Shown in pieces: positions 37,857-47,386 of a stretch of 64,000 nt of DNA. The notes below the pieces were generated by a model that was not told the DNA's origin, did not search any database, and saw only the letters and a list, made by a program, of their open reading frames with translations. Source of the stretch: JBGTFE01 sp036403235 (GTDB taxonomy: Bacteria > Acidobacteriota > Blastocatellia > Pyrinomonadales > Pyrinomonadaceae); the NCBI GenBank assembly GCA_036403235.1, contig DASWRI010000035.1, positions 16,908-80,907 on the forward strand. Direction: 5' to 3'. The first letter of the stretch is position 1. Each line of letters starts with the position of its first letter. A program made the position numbers and the translations under genes.

Positions 37857-38129
37857 TTATTTTAGCTGTTTATTAAACATTGATAATTCAATATCATCAT
37901 CAACCAGCATTTCCATCGTTACGCTTCCGAGACGAGCATATCGAAGAAGCACTATTAAGGAAGGTTCTCTAAGTCCTATTTCGTATCTCGAAATATCAGA
38001 TCTTCTCAATTTAACCATTTTGTCGGATAACTTTCCTGCTATCTCTGTTTGACTTAAATCCAATTTATTCCTAATAGCCAATAGCTTTTCAGCCAAATAT
38101 GCAGGTTTTACTCGAATCGAACTTCCCAT
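37857..38129 (-). CDS. Small XRE-family regulator
   Basis: The protein has 90 residues. LLAIRNKLDLSQTEIAGKLS, then RRSDISRYEIGLREPSLIVL, is a Cro/CI HTH, followed by RYARLGSVTMEMLVDDDIEL, the usual closing helix of this class. It is convergent with the methyltransferase (19 bp between stops). Its promoter region is the long gap to the right. Confidence 0.82.
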   Translation of the reverse strand: MGSSIRVKPAYLAEKLLAIRNKLDLSQTEIAGKLSDKMVKLRRSDISRYEIGLREPSLIVLLRYARLGSVTMEMLVDDDIELSMFNKQLK

Positions 38130-38504
38130 CAGAAATTGCCTCCTGAAAGAAAGTTTTGCCTGGACTTGACTCCCGGTTTATTACGAAGTAAATTCTTGCT
38201 TATTGTAGTTCCGTTTGGAACTAACGAAGATGTTAAGAAATGTTGAGCCGGACAAAAGTTGAAGCCTTCGGCTCTCAGTATCACGAGTAAATACTCGTTC
38301 CTCGCTGTTTGAGCGGTTTAACCATTAAAAATATCAAAGAAGATGCTTCTAAGATAACAAAAGACTGCTTTCTGCGTCATCTTGAGGCGGTGTTTCTTAT
38401 CAATCAGATTTACTTGGTGAGGTATTTGGTAACCTCGGGCAATCTCCAACAGGAAGAAATCGGAATTTACTAAAAAAGAATTACGTTTTAACCGAGAGGT
38501 AATT
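38130..38504. other. Gap between divergent XRE and YARHG genes
   Basis: I see no coding frame. It holds small hairpin-forming words (GAAGCCTTCGGCTCTC near 38263; ACGAGTAAATACTCG near 38283). GAGAGGTAATT at its right end is the ribosome site of the YARHG gene. Confidence 0.4.
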
Positions 38505-39443
38505 ATGATCGAATCAACGAATGCGGTGCAAAAACTTTGTCTAAAGTGCGGCAAGAGAACGGAAAATGATGCCGAGCTTTGTAGCTCCTGCGGCTTTGAC
38601 TCTTCCAGCTCAACAACTATAAACGGCGAAGCCTATGATGCTGAAAAAACTCAGATCGAAACTGCAAGTAAAGCCCACAGGCGCAATACGGTTTGGTATG
38701 TTTTGGGCGGCGTTGTCGTTCTGGGCGCTTTAGCCCTGTTTTTCGGTATCTTTAACGGATATAAGCAGAACACACAAGCCCCGATGCCTGAAACCTCTGT
38801 TGCCAATGCTAATGCTGCTCCGTCGCCGTTTACTCTCAGTATCAAAGCGCAACAACTTGAAGACATGATTTTGCGCGGCGAAACATTATACGCGAGCGAT
38901 CTTGAAGGGCTGCCGCAGGTAGATCTTCGCCTTCTCCGCAACGCGCATTTTGCCCGCTACGGGCGGAAATATACGCAGCCGGAGCTGGCAGATTATTTCC
39001 AGTCGCGCCCGTGGTATAAGCCGAGCGACTCTTACAATGACAATATGCTGACCGCAACGGACAAAAATAACATAAAGCTTATTTTAGCCGTTGAAAAACC
39101 GGAAATAGTTTCAAAGGTAGAGAACTCGAACGTAAGTCCAGCGAGCAGCAATACCCCTGCTACAGATTCGTCAAAATCCGGATCGGGAAATTATCTATCG
39201 CAAGACGAAATGCTGAGTTTAATGAAAAGGAATGGAATTTGGAGTCCGATGGACGGGTGGCACAAATACCAGAGCATTGAAATCCTGCGAGTCGGGGAGT
39301 TCAATGAGGAAAAGAAATTCTATCCGGTTCAAGTCAGAGCTAAGCAAACGACGATGGACGGAAAAACCTGGGTCTGGGTTTGGGATTGCCGAATCATCAA
39401 AAATGATTACGGCGATTGGGAAGCCAGAAAAACCAGTTTTTAA
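38505..39443 (+). CDS. Zinc-ribbon / TM / YARHG-domain protein
   Basis: The protein has 312 residues. An N-terminal zinc ribbon (CLKCGKRTENDAELCSSCG) is followed by a Ser/Thr linker, one TM (VWYVLGGVVVLGALALFFGI near 66-87) and a YARHG domain (LRLLRNAHFARYGRKYTQ, ADYFQSRPWYKPSDSY). A C-terminal domain (WSPMDGWHKYQSIEIL onward) follows. YARHG domains are extracellular and of unknown function, probably cell-wall associated. Single-pass topology with the ribbon inside is inferred. Confidence 0.8.
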   Translation: MIESTNAVQKLCLKCGKRTENDAELCSSCGFDSSSSTTINGEAYDAEKTQIETASKAHRRNTVWYVLGGVVVLGALALFFGIFNGYKQNTQAPMPETSVANANAAPSPFTLSIKAQQLEDMILRGETLYASDLEGLPQVDLRLLRNAHFARYGRKYTQPELADYFQSRPWYKPSDSYNDNMLTATDKNNIKLILAVEKPEIVSKVENSNVSPASSNTPATDSSKSGSGNYLSQDEMLSLMKRNGIWSPMDGWHKYQSIEILRVGEFNEEKKFYPVQVRAKQTTMDGKTWVWVWDCRIIKNDYGDWEARKTSF

Positions 39444-39595
39444 TTCATAATCCCTAAGCAAAACCGAAAATGAGTATAGCCCGCTTATTGCCGCAATTTT
39501 TGTATTGCGGACAGGCAAAAGTGTCGGAAATTTTCCTTTTTATCAATTTGAAGAACAGCTTAAGCTGAGAGAATAAATTATTAATTTATGTTTTA

Positions 39596-40846
39596 ATGTC
39601 TCGATTTGAAAATAAAACTTTATCGGAGATAACTATCTTTGCCCGGACTAACTTCCGGAACCAGCCGGTCGCTTTTGGCATAAAACGCGCCGACCGTCGC
39701 GCTCACCTGTATATATTGGGGAAAACCGGAACGGGGAAATCGACCCTGCTTGAAACCTTGATGCACGACGACATGCGAAAAGGCTACGGCTTTGCGCTCT
39801 TAGACCCTCATGGAGATTTAGTAAAAAGAATAAAATCGCGCATCCCTCAGGAGAGGCAGGACGATGTGGTTGATTTTGATATTCCCGACGCGAGCCAGCC
39901 TTACGGCTTTAACCCGCTCGCGCACGTCCCTCTGGATAAGCGATCGCTGGCGGCTTCCGGCTTGATTCAGGTGTTCAAACATTTGTGGAATGATTCGTGG
40001 GGACCACGGCTTGAGCATATCCTTAGAAATTGTCTGCTCACGTTGCTTGATTACCGGGAGGCGAATCTCGCCGATATTTTAAAGCTGCTCTCGGATAAAG
40101 AGTTTCGCCGAAAGGTAATCCCGCTTATCAGAAACGAGCAAATCAAAGACTTCTGGATAAGGGAATTCGATAAATACCCCGAGCGGCTTCGCGCCGAAGC
40201 CATCTCGCCGATTCAAAACAAGGTCGGAGCATTTCTCTCGCACCCGTTATTAAACAAGATTCTCACCAGTCCCGAAAAGCCTTTGTCTTTAAGAAAAATA
40301 ATGGACGAGGGGAAAATCCTGCTGGTTAATCTCGCCAAGGGCGCTATCGGCGAAGATACGGCGAATCTTTTAGGCTCGCTACTTATTTCACGCTTTGACC
40401 TTGCCGCCATGAGCCGCTCGGATACACCTGAAGCCGAAAGGCGAGATTACACGCTTTACCTCGATGAGTTTCACAATTTCACCACGCAAAGCCTCGTTTT
40501 GATGCTTTCCGAGCTTAGAAAATACCGTCTTTCTCTGGTGCTTGCTCACCAGTATCTGACGCAGCTTGAGCCGTCCATCAAAGACGCCATTTTAGGCAAC
40601 GTCGGAACGATTATCATTTTCCGCATCGGGGCGGCGGATGCCGAAGCATTCGCGCCGGAATTTGCGCCGCAATTTAAAATCAGGGATTTTACAAATCTTC
40701 CGAATTATCACATTTATCTCAAGATGATGATTGACGGGCGCGTCTCTCAACCTTTTAGCGCCGTCACGCTTTCTCCTGACGATTCATCTTCTGCAATCAC
40801 TTCACAATCTGATTCGGCTTCCGCTTCGCCGTCTGAATCTTCCTAA
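39596..40846 (+). CDS. Type IV coupling ATPase-like (TraD/VirD4, HerA-type) protein
   Basis: The protein has 416 residues. Walker A YILGKTGTGKSTLLETL lies near residue 40, LLDPHGDLVKRI near 68, and Walker B YTLYLDEFHNFTTQSL near 288. RKYRLSLVLAHQYLTQL follows. It belongs to the type IV secretory conjugative DNA transfer ATPases without the N-terminal TM helices, so it is a soluble variant common in integrative elements. The C-terminus is Ser-rich and acidic. A distant relative is encoded at 55213-56769. Confidence 0.87.
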   Translation: MSRFENKTLSEITIFARTNFRNQPVAFGIKRADRRAHLYILGKTGTGKSTLLETLMHDDMRKGYGFALLDPHGDLVKRIKSRIPQERQDDVVDFDIPDASQPYGFNPLAHVPLDKRSLAASGLIQVFKHLWNDSWGPRLEHILRNCLLTLLDYREANLADILKLLSDKEFRRKVIPLIRNEQIKDFWIREFDKYPERLRAEAISPIQNKVGAFLSHPLLNKILTSPEKPLSLRKIMDEGKILLVNLAKGAIGEDTANLLGSLLISRFDLAAMSRSDTPEAERRDYTLYLDEFHNFTTQSLVLMLSELRKYRLSLVLAHQYLTQLEPSIKDAILGNVGTIIIFRIGAADAEAFAPEFAPQFKIRDFTNLPNYHIYLKMMIDGRVSQPFSAVTLSPDDSSSAITSQSDSASASPSESS

Positions 40847-40960
40847 AGCATTTCCATTTTTGAATTTGTTTGTCTTTTCCCGTTGGCAGTCTTTGCCAGC
40901 GGGAATCTGCAAATAAACGGCAGAGAAACAAAATACAAATGTCTTAGGAGGACAAATAAA

Positions 40961-41971
40961 ATGAATAATTTAGCTGAAACGAACGCAACTTTGCTTGCTC
41001 ATTGCGGTGCTCGAAAAATTACGCGCGAGGAGCTAAAAGAAATTCCTGTTCCCGAAGGAACACGGACGCATCAGCCGGTTTCGCATTTTGAGGTGGTCGA
41101 GACTTTGACCGAATCTTTGGGATTTAGATTTTTGAAGGTCGTCAGGGACGAATACGCCGTCAGCCCGGACGGGATGAAAATGTTCGGCGTGATGGATTTG
41201 AACTCTGAATTCGACGGCTGCCGGTTTTCTATCGGACTCAGGAATTCAAACGATAAATCTATGCGCTTGGCTCTTACTGCCGGACTTCGTGTGATGGTTT
41301 GCGACAACATGGCGTTTTCGGGAGATTTCAACCCGCTTTTTCACAAGCATACGAAAAATCTCGAACTTGCGGATTCCATCGCCCTGGCGGTTGACCGGAT
41401 TCACCGGAACTTTTTGCCGTTTCAGGCGAAAGTCTCGGAAATGAAAAAACTGAATCTCTCGGACGAGGCGGTAAAGCTCGTCATTTATGAAGCGTTTGTC
41501 GAACGGAAACTCAAAGGCTTACCGCGTCATCTTCTGCCTCTGGTTCACGAGCTTTACTTCCAGCCGAAATACGAGGAGTTTGAAGCTAGAAGTCTGTGGT
41601 CGCTTTCGAACGCCTTTACATCGGCTTTCAAGGAAGTGGCTCCGCTCAAACAATTTGAGATTACCGCCCGATTGGGAGCGTATCTCGGCTTGCAGCAGGA
41701 ATACTTGACGCGAAAGTTCACGATTAATCTGGAACTTCCGGCGAGAGATGAAAAGACGCAACCGCTTCAAATTGAAATGACAGCAGGAGAAGGTCTTAAT
41801 CTTTCAAGTTCGTCAAACGATTTCAATCCCGAAGATATTGACGAGGACGACATCGCCGGAGATCCGGGTGATGAATTCGATGATTATGCAGACTCGGAAG
41901 CCGAATCCGAAGTGATTGACGAAGCTGAAGATGAGCTGACGCGGGAATACGAGCAGCGCGTGGCAGCTTGA
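40961..41971 (+). CDS. DUF932 family plasmid/phage-type protein
   Basis: From the ATG at 40961 (AGGAGG 9 bases upstream) the protein has 336 residues. THQPVSHFEVVETLTESLGF, YAVSPDGMKMFGVMDL, FSIGLRNSNDKSMRLALTAG and RVMVCDNMAFSGDFNPLFHK are the conserved DUF932 core. A very acidic tail follows (residues about 285-330). The family is typical of plasmids and phages, often near single-strand DNA metabolism genes, with no settled activity. The frame is open to 40883 but the upstream part lacks a ribosome site. Confidence 0.85.
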   Translation: MNNLAETNATLLAHCGARKITREELKEIPVPEGTRTHQPVSHFEVVETLTESLGFRFLKVVRDEYAVSPDGMKMFGVMDLNSEFDGCRFSIGLRNSNDKSMRLALTAGLRVMVCDNMAFSGDFNPLFHKHTKNLELADSIALAVDRIHRNFLPFQAKVSEMKKLNLSDEAVKLVIYEAFVERKLKGLPRHLLPLVHELYFQPKYEEFEARSLWSLSNAFTSAFKEVAPLKQFEITARLGAYLGLQQEYLTRKFTINLELPARDEKTQPLQIEMTAGEGLNLSSSSNDFNPEDIDEDDIAGDPGDEFDDYADSEAESEVIDEAEDELTREYEQRVAA

Positions 41972-41993
41972 AATTCTAAGGAGGAAAAGAGAA

Positions 41994-42266
41994 ATGAGTG
42001 TTATCAAACTAGGGAGTCCTCCGATTCCCGTCAAGATAAGCAACTACGGAACCTGCATTGCCAAACTCGAACATGTCTGGCGGGCAGCGCGTCGGTATGC
42101 CAAACAGCACGGTTACAGCGTAGTTGAGACTTATGGAGTGATGGGCGTCGCACCGTTTTGAGGTTACGCTGTAAGTGCGTGGTTCACGTATCTGAAGATT
42201 CCCTTTAAGGGAACGATTGAGCTTTACGAGATTTTCGACAGCCGAATTAGTTGGGTAGCTGAATAG
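41994..42266 (+). pseudogene. Small conserved-looking gene interrupted by an in-frame TGA
   Basis: AAGGAGGA at 41978-41985 and an ATG at 41994 start a 55-codon frame that stops at TGA 42159-42161. The same frame then continues open for 34 more codons to a TAG at 42264-42266. The two halves read like one 90-residue protein: VWRAARRYAKQHGYSVVETY then GVMGVAPF, and GYAVSAWFTYLKIPFKGTIE. A TGG-to-TGA nonsense change is the simplest reading; a truncated functional peptide or stop read-through are alternatives. It directly follows the DUF932 gene (22 bp), as plasmid partner genes do. Confidence 0.6.
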
Positions 42267-42824
42267 AAAATCGGTTAAAGAAAAAACTAAACAAGGAAGT
42301 ATTTCTCCAAAGATACTTCCTTTTCTTTTCGTTGTATGAGAAACACTTTAAATACTTAGCTTTCAAAAAGTCATTTAACTTGTTCAGATTATAATATTTG
42401 ACAAAAATCCTATTAAACTTATAATTACTGCAAAGCCGTGATAAACAAAGAATTTAGCCTACTCTGGATAATTCTCTATTTGTTATCTTATGTGAGATTT
42501 CATAAAACAAATCAGAAAATGTCATTCTTCGAAATGTTTGTTGGACTTTCTGGAAAGGAAAAGCTAATATGCTTGAAAAAGCTAATCGAATTTTCTAAAT
42601 TCAGCGAAGAAATCAGCATTTTTAAGCGCTAGGCACAGTAGAAATTACGAGGAATGATAATTTTTTTCGGATTTCTCGGATTGCTTTTTAAAAAACTATT
42701 GCAAAAGTCAGGTGTTATAATGTATCTTGAATTTCAAGAATTCACTCGACGGAGTCTTTGATTCCGTCGCCCGCTTGTTGCACAATAAAAATAACATACA
42801 TAATTAATCGTTTAGGAGAGAAAA
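42267..42824. other. AT-rich gap before the PRMT-like gene
   Basis: A 64-codon frame (42438-42632) starts with GTG and no ribosome site; I do not accept it as a gene. A hairpin CGACGGA/TCCGTCG lies at about 42749-42771, upstream of the TTTAGGAGAGAA ribosome site of the next gene. Confidence 0.45.
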
Positions 42825-43880
42825 ATGGCAGAAACAATTGGTGAACTTGTTCCTAAAGTGCAAAATATATTTGAATTCCTTAGTGTTCACCGAGAAATGA
42901 TATACGACGATGTAAGAACATCCGCTTTTTCCCGCGCTATAAGTGAAGCTGTTAAACCTGGAGATGTCGTTCTCGATTTAGGAACGGGGACAGGACTTTT
43001 GGCTCTGATGGCTGTTCGCGCAAAGGCGCGAAAGGTTTACGCGATTGAGAAGACCAATATCATTGAGGTAGCAAAAGCAAATGCCAAAAGGGTAATCGGA
43101 AGTGATATTATAGAGTTTCTCATGGCTGATTCTCGGTCTGTGGAACTTCCCGAAAGAGTTGATGTAATTGTGTCGGAGGTCATTGGGCATTTGGTTGTTG
43201 AGGAGAATATGCTTGATAGCATGATTGATGCCCGTGATAGATTTCTCAAACCCGGCGGGATAATGGTGCCAAATTCGGCTGAGATGTACTTTGTCCCCGT
43301 TGAAAACAAACAAATATACGAAGATGAAATCGGTCAGTGGTCAAAATTAGTTCACGAGATCGACCTATCCGCCTCAAAGGATTTTGCAGTAAACAACATT
43401 TATATAGGCGAGTTTAAGGAGAAGCAATTCTTAGCCTCCCCCAAGGTTTTGCTTACTGTGGATTTGGCGCGTACAACGTCGCTTGATATGACGTTTAAGG
43501 GAGCATTTGAGATTAAAAGAAAGGGTATGCTTCACGGAGTGGCGGGGTGGTTCGTAGCGAGTTTATACGCGGATGTGCGGCTAAGTACAGCACCAAATAG
43601 CAAGCCAACGCATTGGCAACAATGTTTTCTTCCTATTAAAAAGCCAATACCTGTCCATCCGGGCGATATAGTTCATTTCTCTTTTTCATCGAAATCTATT
43701 GGTGACGATGTAGAAATTTGTTGGGAAATTTTAACTCCGTCCGCTAAACGGCGTGTCAAACAAAGTCTTTCACGCAGTACATTACAAAATGAAAGAACTT
43801 TTTCGCTAAAAAATATTTGGCTCAATCAAGCATCCAACAAAACAGCGGATGCTGTCGCCAAATATTTAATAGACGCTTGA
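42825..43880 (+). CDS. Protein arginine methyltransferase (PRMT)-like enzyme
   Basis: The protein has 351 residues and shows the PRMT landmarks in order: VHREMIYDDVRTSAF (residues 21-35, like the YxxHxxMLxDxxR helix), VVLDLGTGTGLLALMA (AdoMet motif I, 48-63), SEVIGHLVVEENMLDSM (double-E loop, 117-133) and STAPNSKPTHWQQCF (THW loop, 254-268). Eukaryotic PRMTs with these features methylate arginine; bacterial ones are uncommon and mostly uncharacterised. The first Glu of the double-E is present and the second position is also acidic. It lies 145 bp before the helical/ParA/CHAT operon, same strand, so joint function is possible. Confidence 0.85.
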   Translation: MAETIGELVPKVQNIFEFLSVHREMIYDDVRTSAFSRAISEAVKPGDVVLDLGTGTGLLALMAVRAKARKVYAIEKTNIIEVAKANAKRVIGSDIIEFLMADSRSVELPERVDVIVSEVIGHLVVEENMLDSMIDARDRFLKPGGIMVPNSAEMYFVPVENKQIYEDEIGQWSKLVHEIDLSASKDFAVNNIYIGEFKEKQFLASPKVLLTVDLARTTSLDMTFKGAFEIKRKGMLHGVAGWFVASLYADVRLSTAPNSKPTHWQQCFLPIKKPIPVHPGDIVHFSFSSKSIGDDVEICWEILTPSAKRRVKQSLSRSTLQNERTFSLKNIWLNQASNKTADAVAKYLIDA

Positions 43881-44024
43881 TTTAGTCGGTTCTGCATTAA
43901 GCAAATTTATCTATTCCTCCAGCAATAGGTGGAACGATAATTTTTATAACAAAAGTTACAAATCTTCTTGGCTTGTATTACATTTTATGCAGGCATACAT
44001 TGTAAAAATAATGGAGACCCGTAA

Positions 44025-45374
44025 ATGTCCATTACATTACCGTCAATTCCCGAAGACCCGAAAAATTATCTTAGCGGAGAAATTGAAAAAACTTTGAGGA
44101 GCACCGTATCTGCGACTTGCAAGAGATGCTTAGATCCTAAACTTGCGTTCACAGACTCTCAGTATAAACAAAAATCCTTCGTTACGACTTGTGAAGTTTT
44201 AGAAACAATTCTAATTCCAATGCTGATTTGGGGTGAAGATATTCTCCCGAAAGGAAATGACAGGAGGAAAGTTAAACAAGTTATATATCAAGCTCTTGAG
44301 TTTCTCATAGAAAAAAATGATGATTTTATAAACGAAGGAAATAAACTATGTCCTGGAGATCCATATTTTTCAACTAGGGGAACGAGAAAGGGTAGTAAGC
44401 CCTTACCTTATACAGAGGCTAATGCTTTTTTTATTTCAACTATCTTACATTTTCTACTTTGTGCAGAGCACTTCAAGGACGCGCCAACCAAGCTATCAAA
44501 GGATAATTTGAAAACGATTGCAAACACAGCTTTAAGCAATCTTTTGGAACAATTTATCGATAAAAGAGGAAAAATTACAGGGTGGTCACATACTACATCT
44601 GAAATTAATCCTGGTGGACAAGGGGAAATCTATTTCACCTGGTCAATCATAGAAACTTTAGTGGATATTCAATATCTGCGTGAAATAGATTTTATCAGTA
44701 ATGAAGTTCTAGGTGAAAAAATTAACGACTGTTTTAAAAAAGTAACTGCCGCGATGGAGGATTATTTGTATGGGGGAGGAAAATTAACTCGTCCTTTTAT
44801 TTTTACGCATTCAATAATACGCGATAAAAAGCTAGATATTTACAATAAATGTCAGGCTTTTATTATCCTGGGCTTACTTCAATCCGAACGATATTCAGAA
44901 ATGATTCTCACGTTGATAACTCTAGTTACAAACAGTAATCTAATCAGTGAAATCGCAAACGATGAGGATTATCTAGTCCATTATTCACTCAAAACGGCAA
45001 GCACTGGTGGTCATGTGCTGGATGACGAGTCGATATTGCCTTTAATTGTTCGCTCAATAGCAACAGTATTCGACGAATATTATGATGAGAAGTTTCTCAA
45101 AGCTACGGAAAAGGCACATCTTCGAAATCCCTGGTCCTATCTGGTTATGAAGGATCGAATTGAAGAATTAAAGAAAAATCAAACGCCTGAAGATTTGTGG
45201 GGTCCTGAAGGGGAAGAATATGAAATTTATTATACTGAGAGAACAGTAGAGGCTCTAGCTAGTTGTTACTATTATTTGACCGAGTCCGAGAAACGCCCGA
45301 CAATGCTAAAGGAATCAAAGGATTTTGAGAATTTCAGAAAAGAATATAAAGAATTAGACGCACAAGATGAGTAA
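44025..45374 (+). CDS. Helical repeat protein (possible alpha/alpha toroid), unknown
   Basis: The protein has 449 residues and is mostly helical. Segments such as LTEANAFF-like ISTILHFLLCAEHF, EIYFTWSIIETLVDIQYL, QAFIILGLLQSERYSEMIL and YYTERTVEALASCYYYLTES resemble the paired helices of terpene-cyclase-like barrels, but the QxxDGxW signature is not clear. No enzyme motif is seen. It overlaps the ATPase gene by 8 bases and is the first gene of a tightly packed run with the CHAT peptidase. It could be the sensor or the peptidase target. Confidence 0.65.
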   Translation: MSITLPSIPEDPKNYLSGEIEKTLRSTVSATCKRCLDPKLAFTDSQYKQKSFVTTCEVLETILIPMLIWGEDILPKGNDRRKVKQVIYQALEFLIEKNDDFINEGNKLCPGDPYFSTRGTRKGSKPLPYTEANAFFISTILHFLLCAEHFKDAPTKLSKDNLKTIANTALSNLLEQFIDKRGKITGWSHTTSEINPGGQGEIYFTWSIIETLVDIQYLREIDFISNEVLGEKINDCFKKVTAAMEDYLYGGGKLTRPFIFTHSIIRDKKLDIYNKCQAFIILGLLQSERYSEMILTLITLVTNSNLISEIANDEDYLVHYSLKTASTGGHVLDDESILPLIVRSIATVFDEYYDEKFLKATEKAHLRNPWSYLVMKDRIEELKKNQTPEDLWGPEGEEYEIYYTERTVEALASCYYYLTESEKRPTMLKESKDFENFRKEYKELDAQDE

Positions 45375-46167
45375 AAAAACAGCTTCAAAAGAGGCAATGG
45401 TTTTTGCCTTCTACTCATATAAAGGAGGCACCGGGCGAACTACGGCGGCAGCAAATGTTGCGGCTTGTCTAGCTCTTAGCGGACAACGAGTGTTGTGTCT
45501 TGACTTGGATTTGGAAGGACCCGGATTAAGTATCGTCTTTGACCTGCTTGAGGAAGACACATTTCAGTTACAGAAATATTTTGAAGGGAATTATGTGATT
45601 AAGCCTGAGGATTTTCTTAAACCCAAAGTTTCAGGACTTGAAAAAGGAGCAGGTAGTTTATGGGTGCTTCCTGCAAGCACTCGACTGGCAGGAACGCTGG
45701 ATACCGCCCGTGGTGGAAAGCTTCTAAGCCAGCTAACAAAGCTAATTGATATTGCAAAAAGCGAATTGGAAATAGATGTGCTAATCATCGATACTCCGAG
45801 CGGCTTTGGCGATTTGTCCGCATTATCAATGTATGTATCCGATTGTGTTGTTACGCTTTTTAGATTCAGCCGACAGCATTTGCTGGGCACTGCAAAAATA
45901 TCGGATTTCGTCAAAAAGAATGATTTGCGGTTTATAGCGGCTGCATCCTGTGTTCCTTTAACCGATTCAAATGAGAAAACTAAATATGTTGAAATGGTTA
46001 AGACTTTCTACTCAGATAATCTAATCGAGCTTAAAGAAGATGACAGCCTCAAGTGGCGCGAACGCGTTATAGTTAAAAAAGAAGGTAATAAATCCCAAGC
46101 CCAAACAGGTTATGAAGAACTTGCAAAACGGATTATTAAAGAACTCAATAACCAGCGGAAAAAGTAA
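45367..46167 (+). CDS. ParA/MinD-type ATPase with variant P-loop (KGGTGRT)
   Basis: The protein has 266 residues. FAFYSYKGGTGRTTAAANVA carries the deviant Walker A lysine but has Arg in place of the usual Lys of GKT (residues 19-25). DLDLEGPGLSIVFDLL and VLIIDTPSGFGDLSALS complete the fold. This KGGxGR branch of ParA-like ATPases is known from conflict-type operons with CHAT and other effectors. The Arg suggests altered ATP turnover, so it may be a switch. It overlaps the upstream gene by 8 bases and ends 5 bp before the CHAT gene. Confidence 0.85.
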   Translation: MSKKTASKEAMVFAFYSYKGGTGRTTAAANVAACLALSGQRVLCLDLDLEGPGLSIVFDLLEEDTFQLQKYFEGNYVIKPEDFLKPKVSGLEKGAGSLWVLPASTRLAGTLDTARGGKLLSQLTKLIDIAKSELEIDVLIIDTPSGFGDLSALSMYVSDCVVTLFRFSRQHLLGTAKISDFVKKNDLRFIAAASCVPLTDSNEKTKYVEMVKTFYSDNLIELKEDDSLKWRERVIVKKEGNKSQAQTGYEELAKRIIKELNNQRKK

Positions 46168-46172
46168 CAGAA

Positions 46173-47360
46173 ATGTCAAGACAACAAAGCACTGTTATAT
46201 TGTTTTTATTGGATAAAAATGGAATCCCGGAACTTCAAGGAGAGAGCTATCTTTGTAGTTTAATCGAAACACCGCAGGCGCGTTCTTTTTCTCCAACTGA
46301 GTTTACATTTAATTGTTCGGACATTCGAGACAATATTATCAAGCAAATTAAGAAATTTGCCGATAGTAATATGTCAAATCATAAGAGTTTCCGTGAAATC
46401 GGCGAGGCTATTTGGGTTGATCTTGGCATCGCAAGCTTTTTTGAGCATTTAGCCATCAGCGAAAATGATGTGACATTTTTGACAAATGATCCGGCAATTC
46501 CATGGGAGTGGGCATCGTCGTGCAAAGGCGAAACGCTATGTCAGCAGATTTCATGCGGTAATGTGTTTTTTGAGCAGATGAAAGAAGCTGCTTCGGAGGC
46601 GAAGAAGCAAACATTCGTAAAGAGCTTTGATGAGCGAATAAAGAAGACGAAGGCGTTGCTTTTGTTCGACGAAGGAAATAAAAGCAATGGTTTTCTAAGT
46701 GAAGTCAGGGATGAAATTCGTGAGGTTAAAGAGGTTCTTCTAAATTCAGGTATAAAAAAAGATAATATTAAAATTGTCGATGGAACAAAAAAAGGCGCAG
46801 AGGCAAGTTTTTTGAGATACATACGCCAAATGCGAGATGATTTGGGAATCATTCATTTTGCCGGACACATTGAAAATGGGAATATGAGTCTTAAACATAG
46901 TTCAATTGAAAGTCGGGAAATTTATGGTATTTTTTCAACGGTTCAGACTAAACTGCCCCGGACACTTGTTTTTATTAATGGCTGTGAGTCAGGTAACGTG
47001 CCTGATGTATGGGATAAAAGTAAGAATCTTGCTACAGCTTGGCTTTTTGCAGGAGCGTCCAATATTATTGGGTGCCGACTACCTGTTTACAATGGAGAGG
47101 CAAAAAAATTTGCTGCGGCTTTTTACAGTCAGCTTCTGGATAAAATGAACGTGTATGCTTCAATTGGCAATGTCTTGAAAGATACAAGAAATGAACTTAT
47201 GGGAAAATCCAAGTTTGACCCCGCATGGCTGCAATATACGTTGTTTGGGCTTCCGAATATTCAGTTTTTTGATATGAAGGAGGAAGCTGAGCTGGTCAAA
47301 ACATCTATGTCTGAAGCTATAGAGTCAAATTCACTATCCGAGCTTTTCAAAGAATCTTAA
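46173..47360 (+). CDS. CHAT-domain (caspase-like) peptidase
   Basis: The protein has 395 residues. The C-terminal half is a CHAT domain: IIHFAGHIENG (His232), RTLVFINGCESG (Cys271), then TAWLFAGASNIIGCRLPVYN and FAAAFYSQLLDKMNVYASIG. The first 150 residues are a helical/beta N-terminal part without a known motif. CHAT proteases cleave partner proteins after activation, as in Craspase/TPR-CHAT, and are common effectors in NTP-dependent conflict operons. Here the immediate partners are the variant ParA ATPase and two unknown proteins. Confidence 0.87.
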   Translation: MSRQQSTVILFLLDKNGIPELQGESYLCSLIETPQARSFSPTEFTFNCSDIRDNIIKQIKKFADSNMSNHKSFREIGEAIWVDLGIASFFEHLAISENDVTFLTNDPAIPWEWASSCKGETLCQQISCGNVFFEQMKEAASEAKKQTFVKSFDERIKKTKALLLFDEGNKSNGFLSEVRDEIREVKEVLLNSGIKKDNIKIVDGTKKGAEASFLRYIRQMRDDLGIIHFAGHIENGNMSLKHSSIESREIYGIFSTVQTKLPRTLVFINGCESGNVPDVWDKSKNLATAWLFAGASNIIGCRLPVYNGEAKKFAAAFYSQLLDKMNVYASIGNVLKDTRNELMGKSKFDPAWLQYTLFGLPNIQFFDMKEEAELVKTSMSEAIESNSLSELFKES

Positions 47361-47386
47361 GTGAAATTAAGTCAAAGGAGTGCGAA

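Noticed and set aside
38130..38504. Short hairpin words here as a riboswitch
   Set aside because: The hairpins are small and isolated, without a recognisable aptamer pattern.
41994..42266. Selenocysteine codon at the in-frame TGA
   Set aside because: No redox-type context and no evident insertion hairpin just after the TGA; a nonsense change is simpler.
42438..42632. 64-codon open frame before the PRMT-like gene
   Set aside because: GTG start without a ribosome site in AT-rich DNA; composition is as expected for chance.
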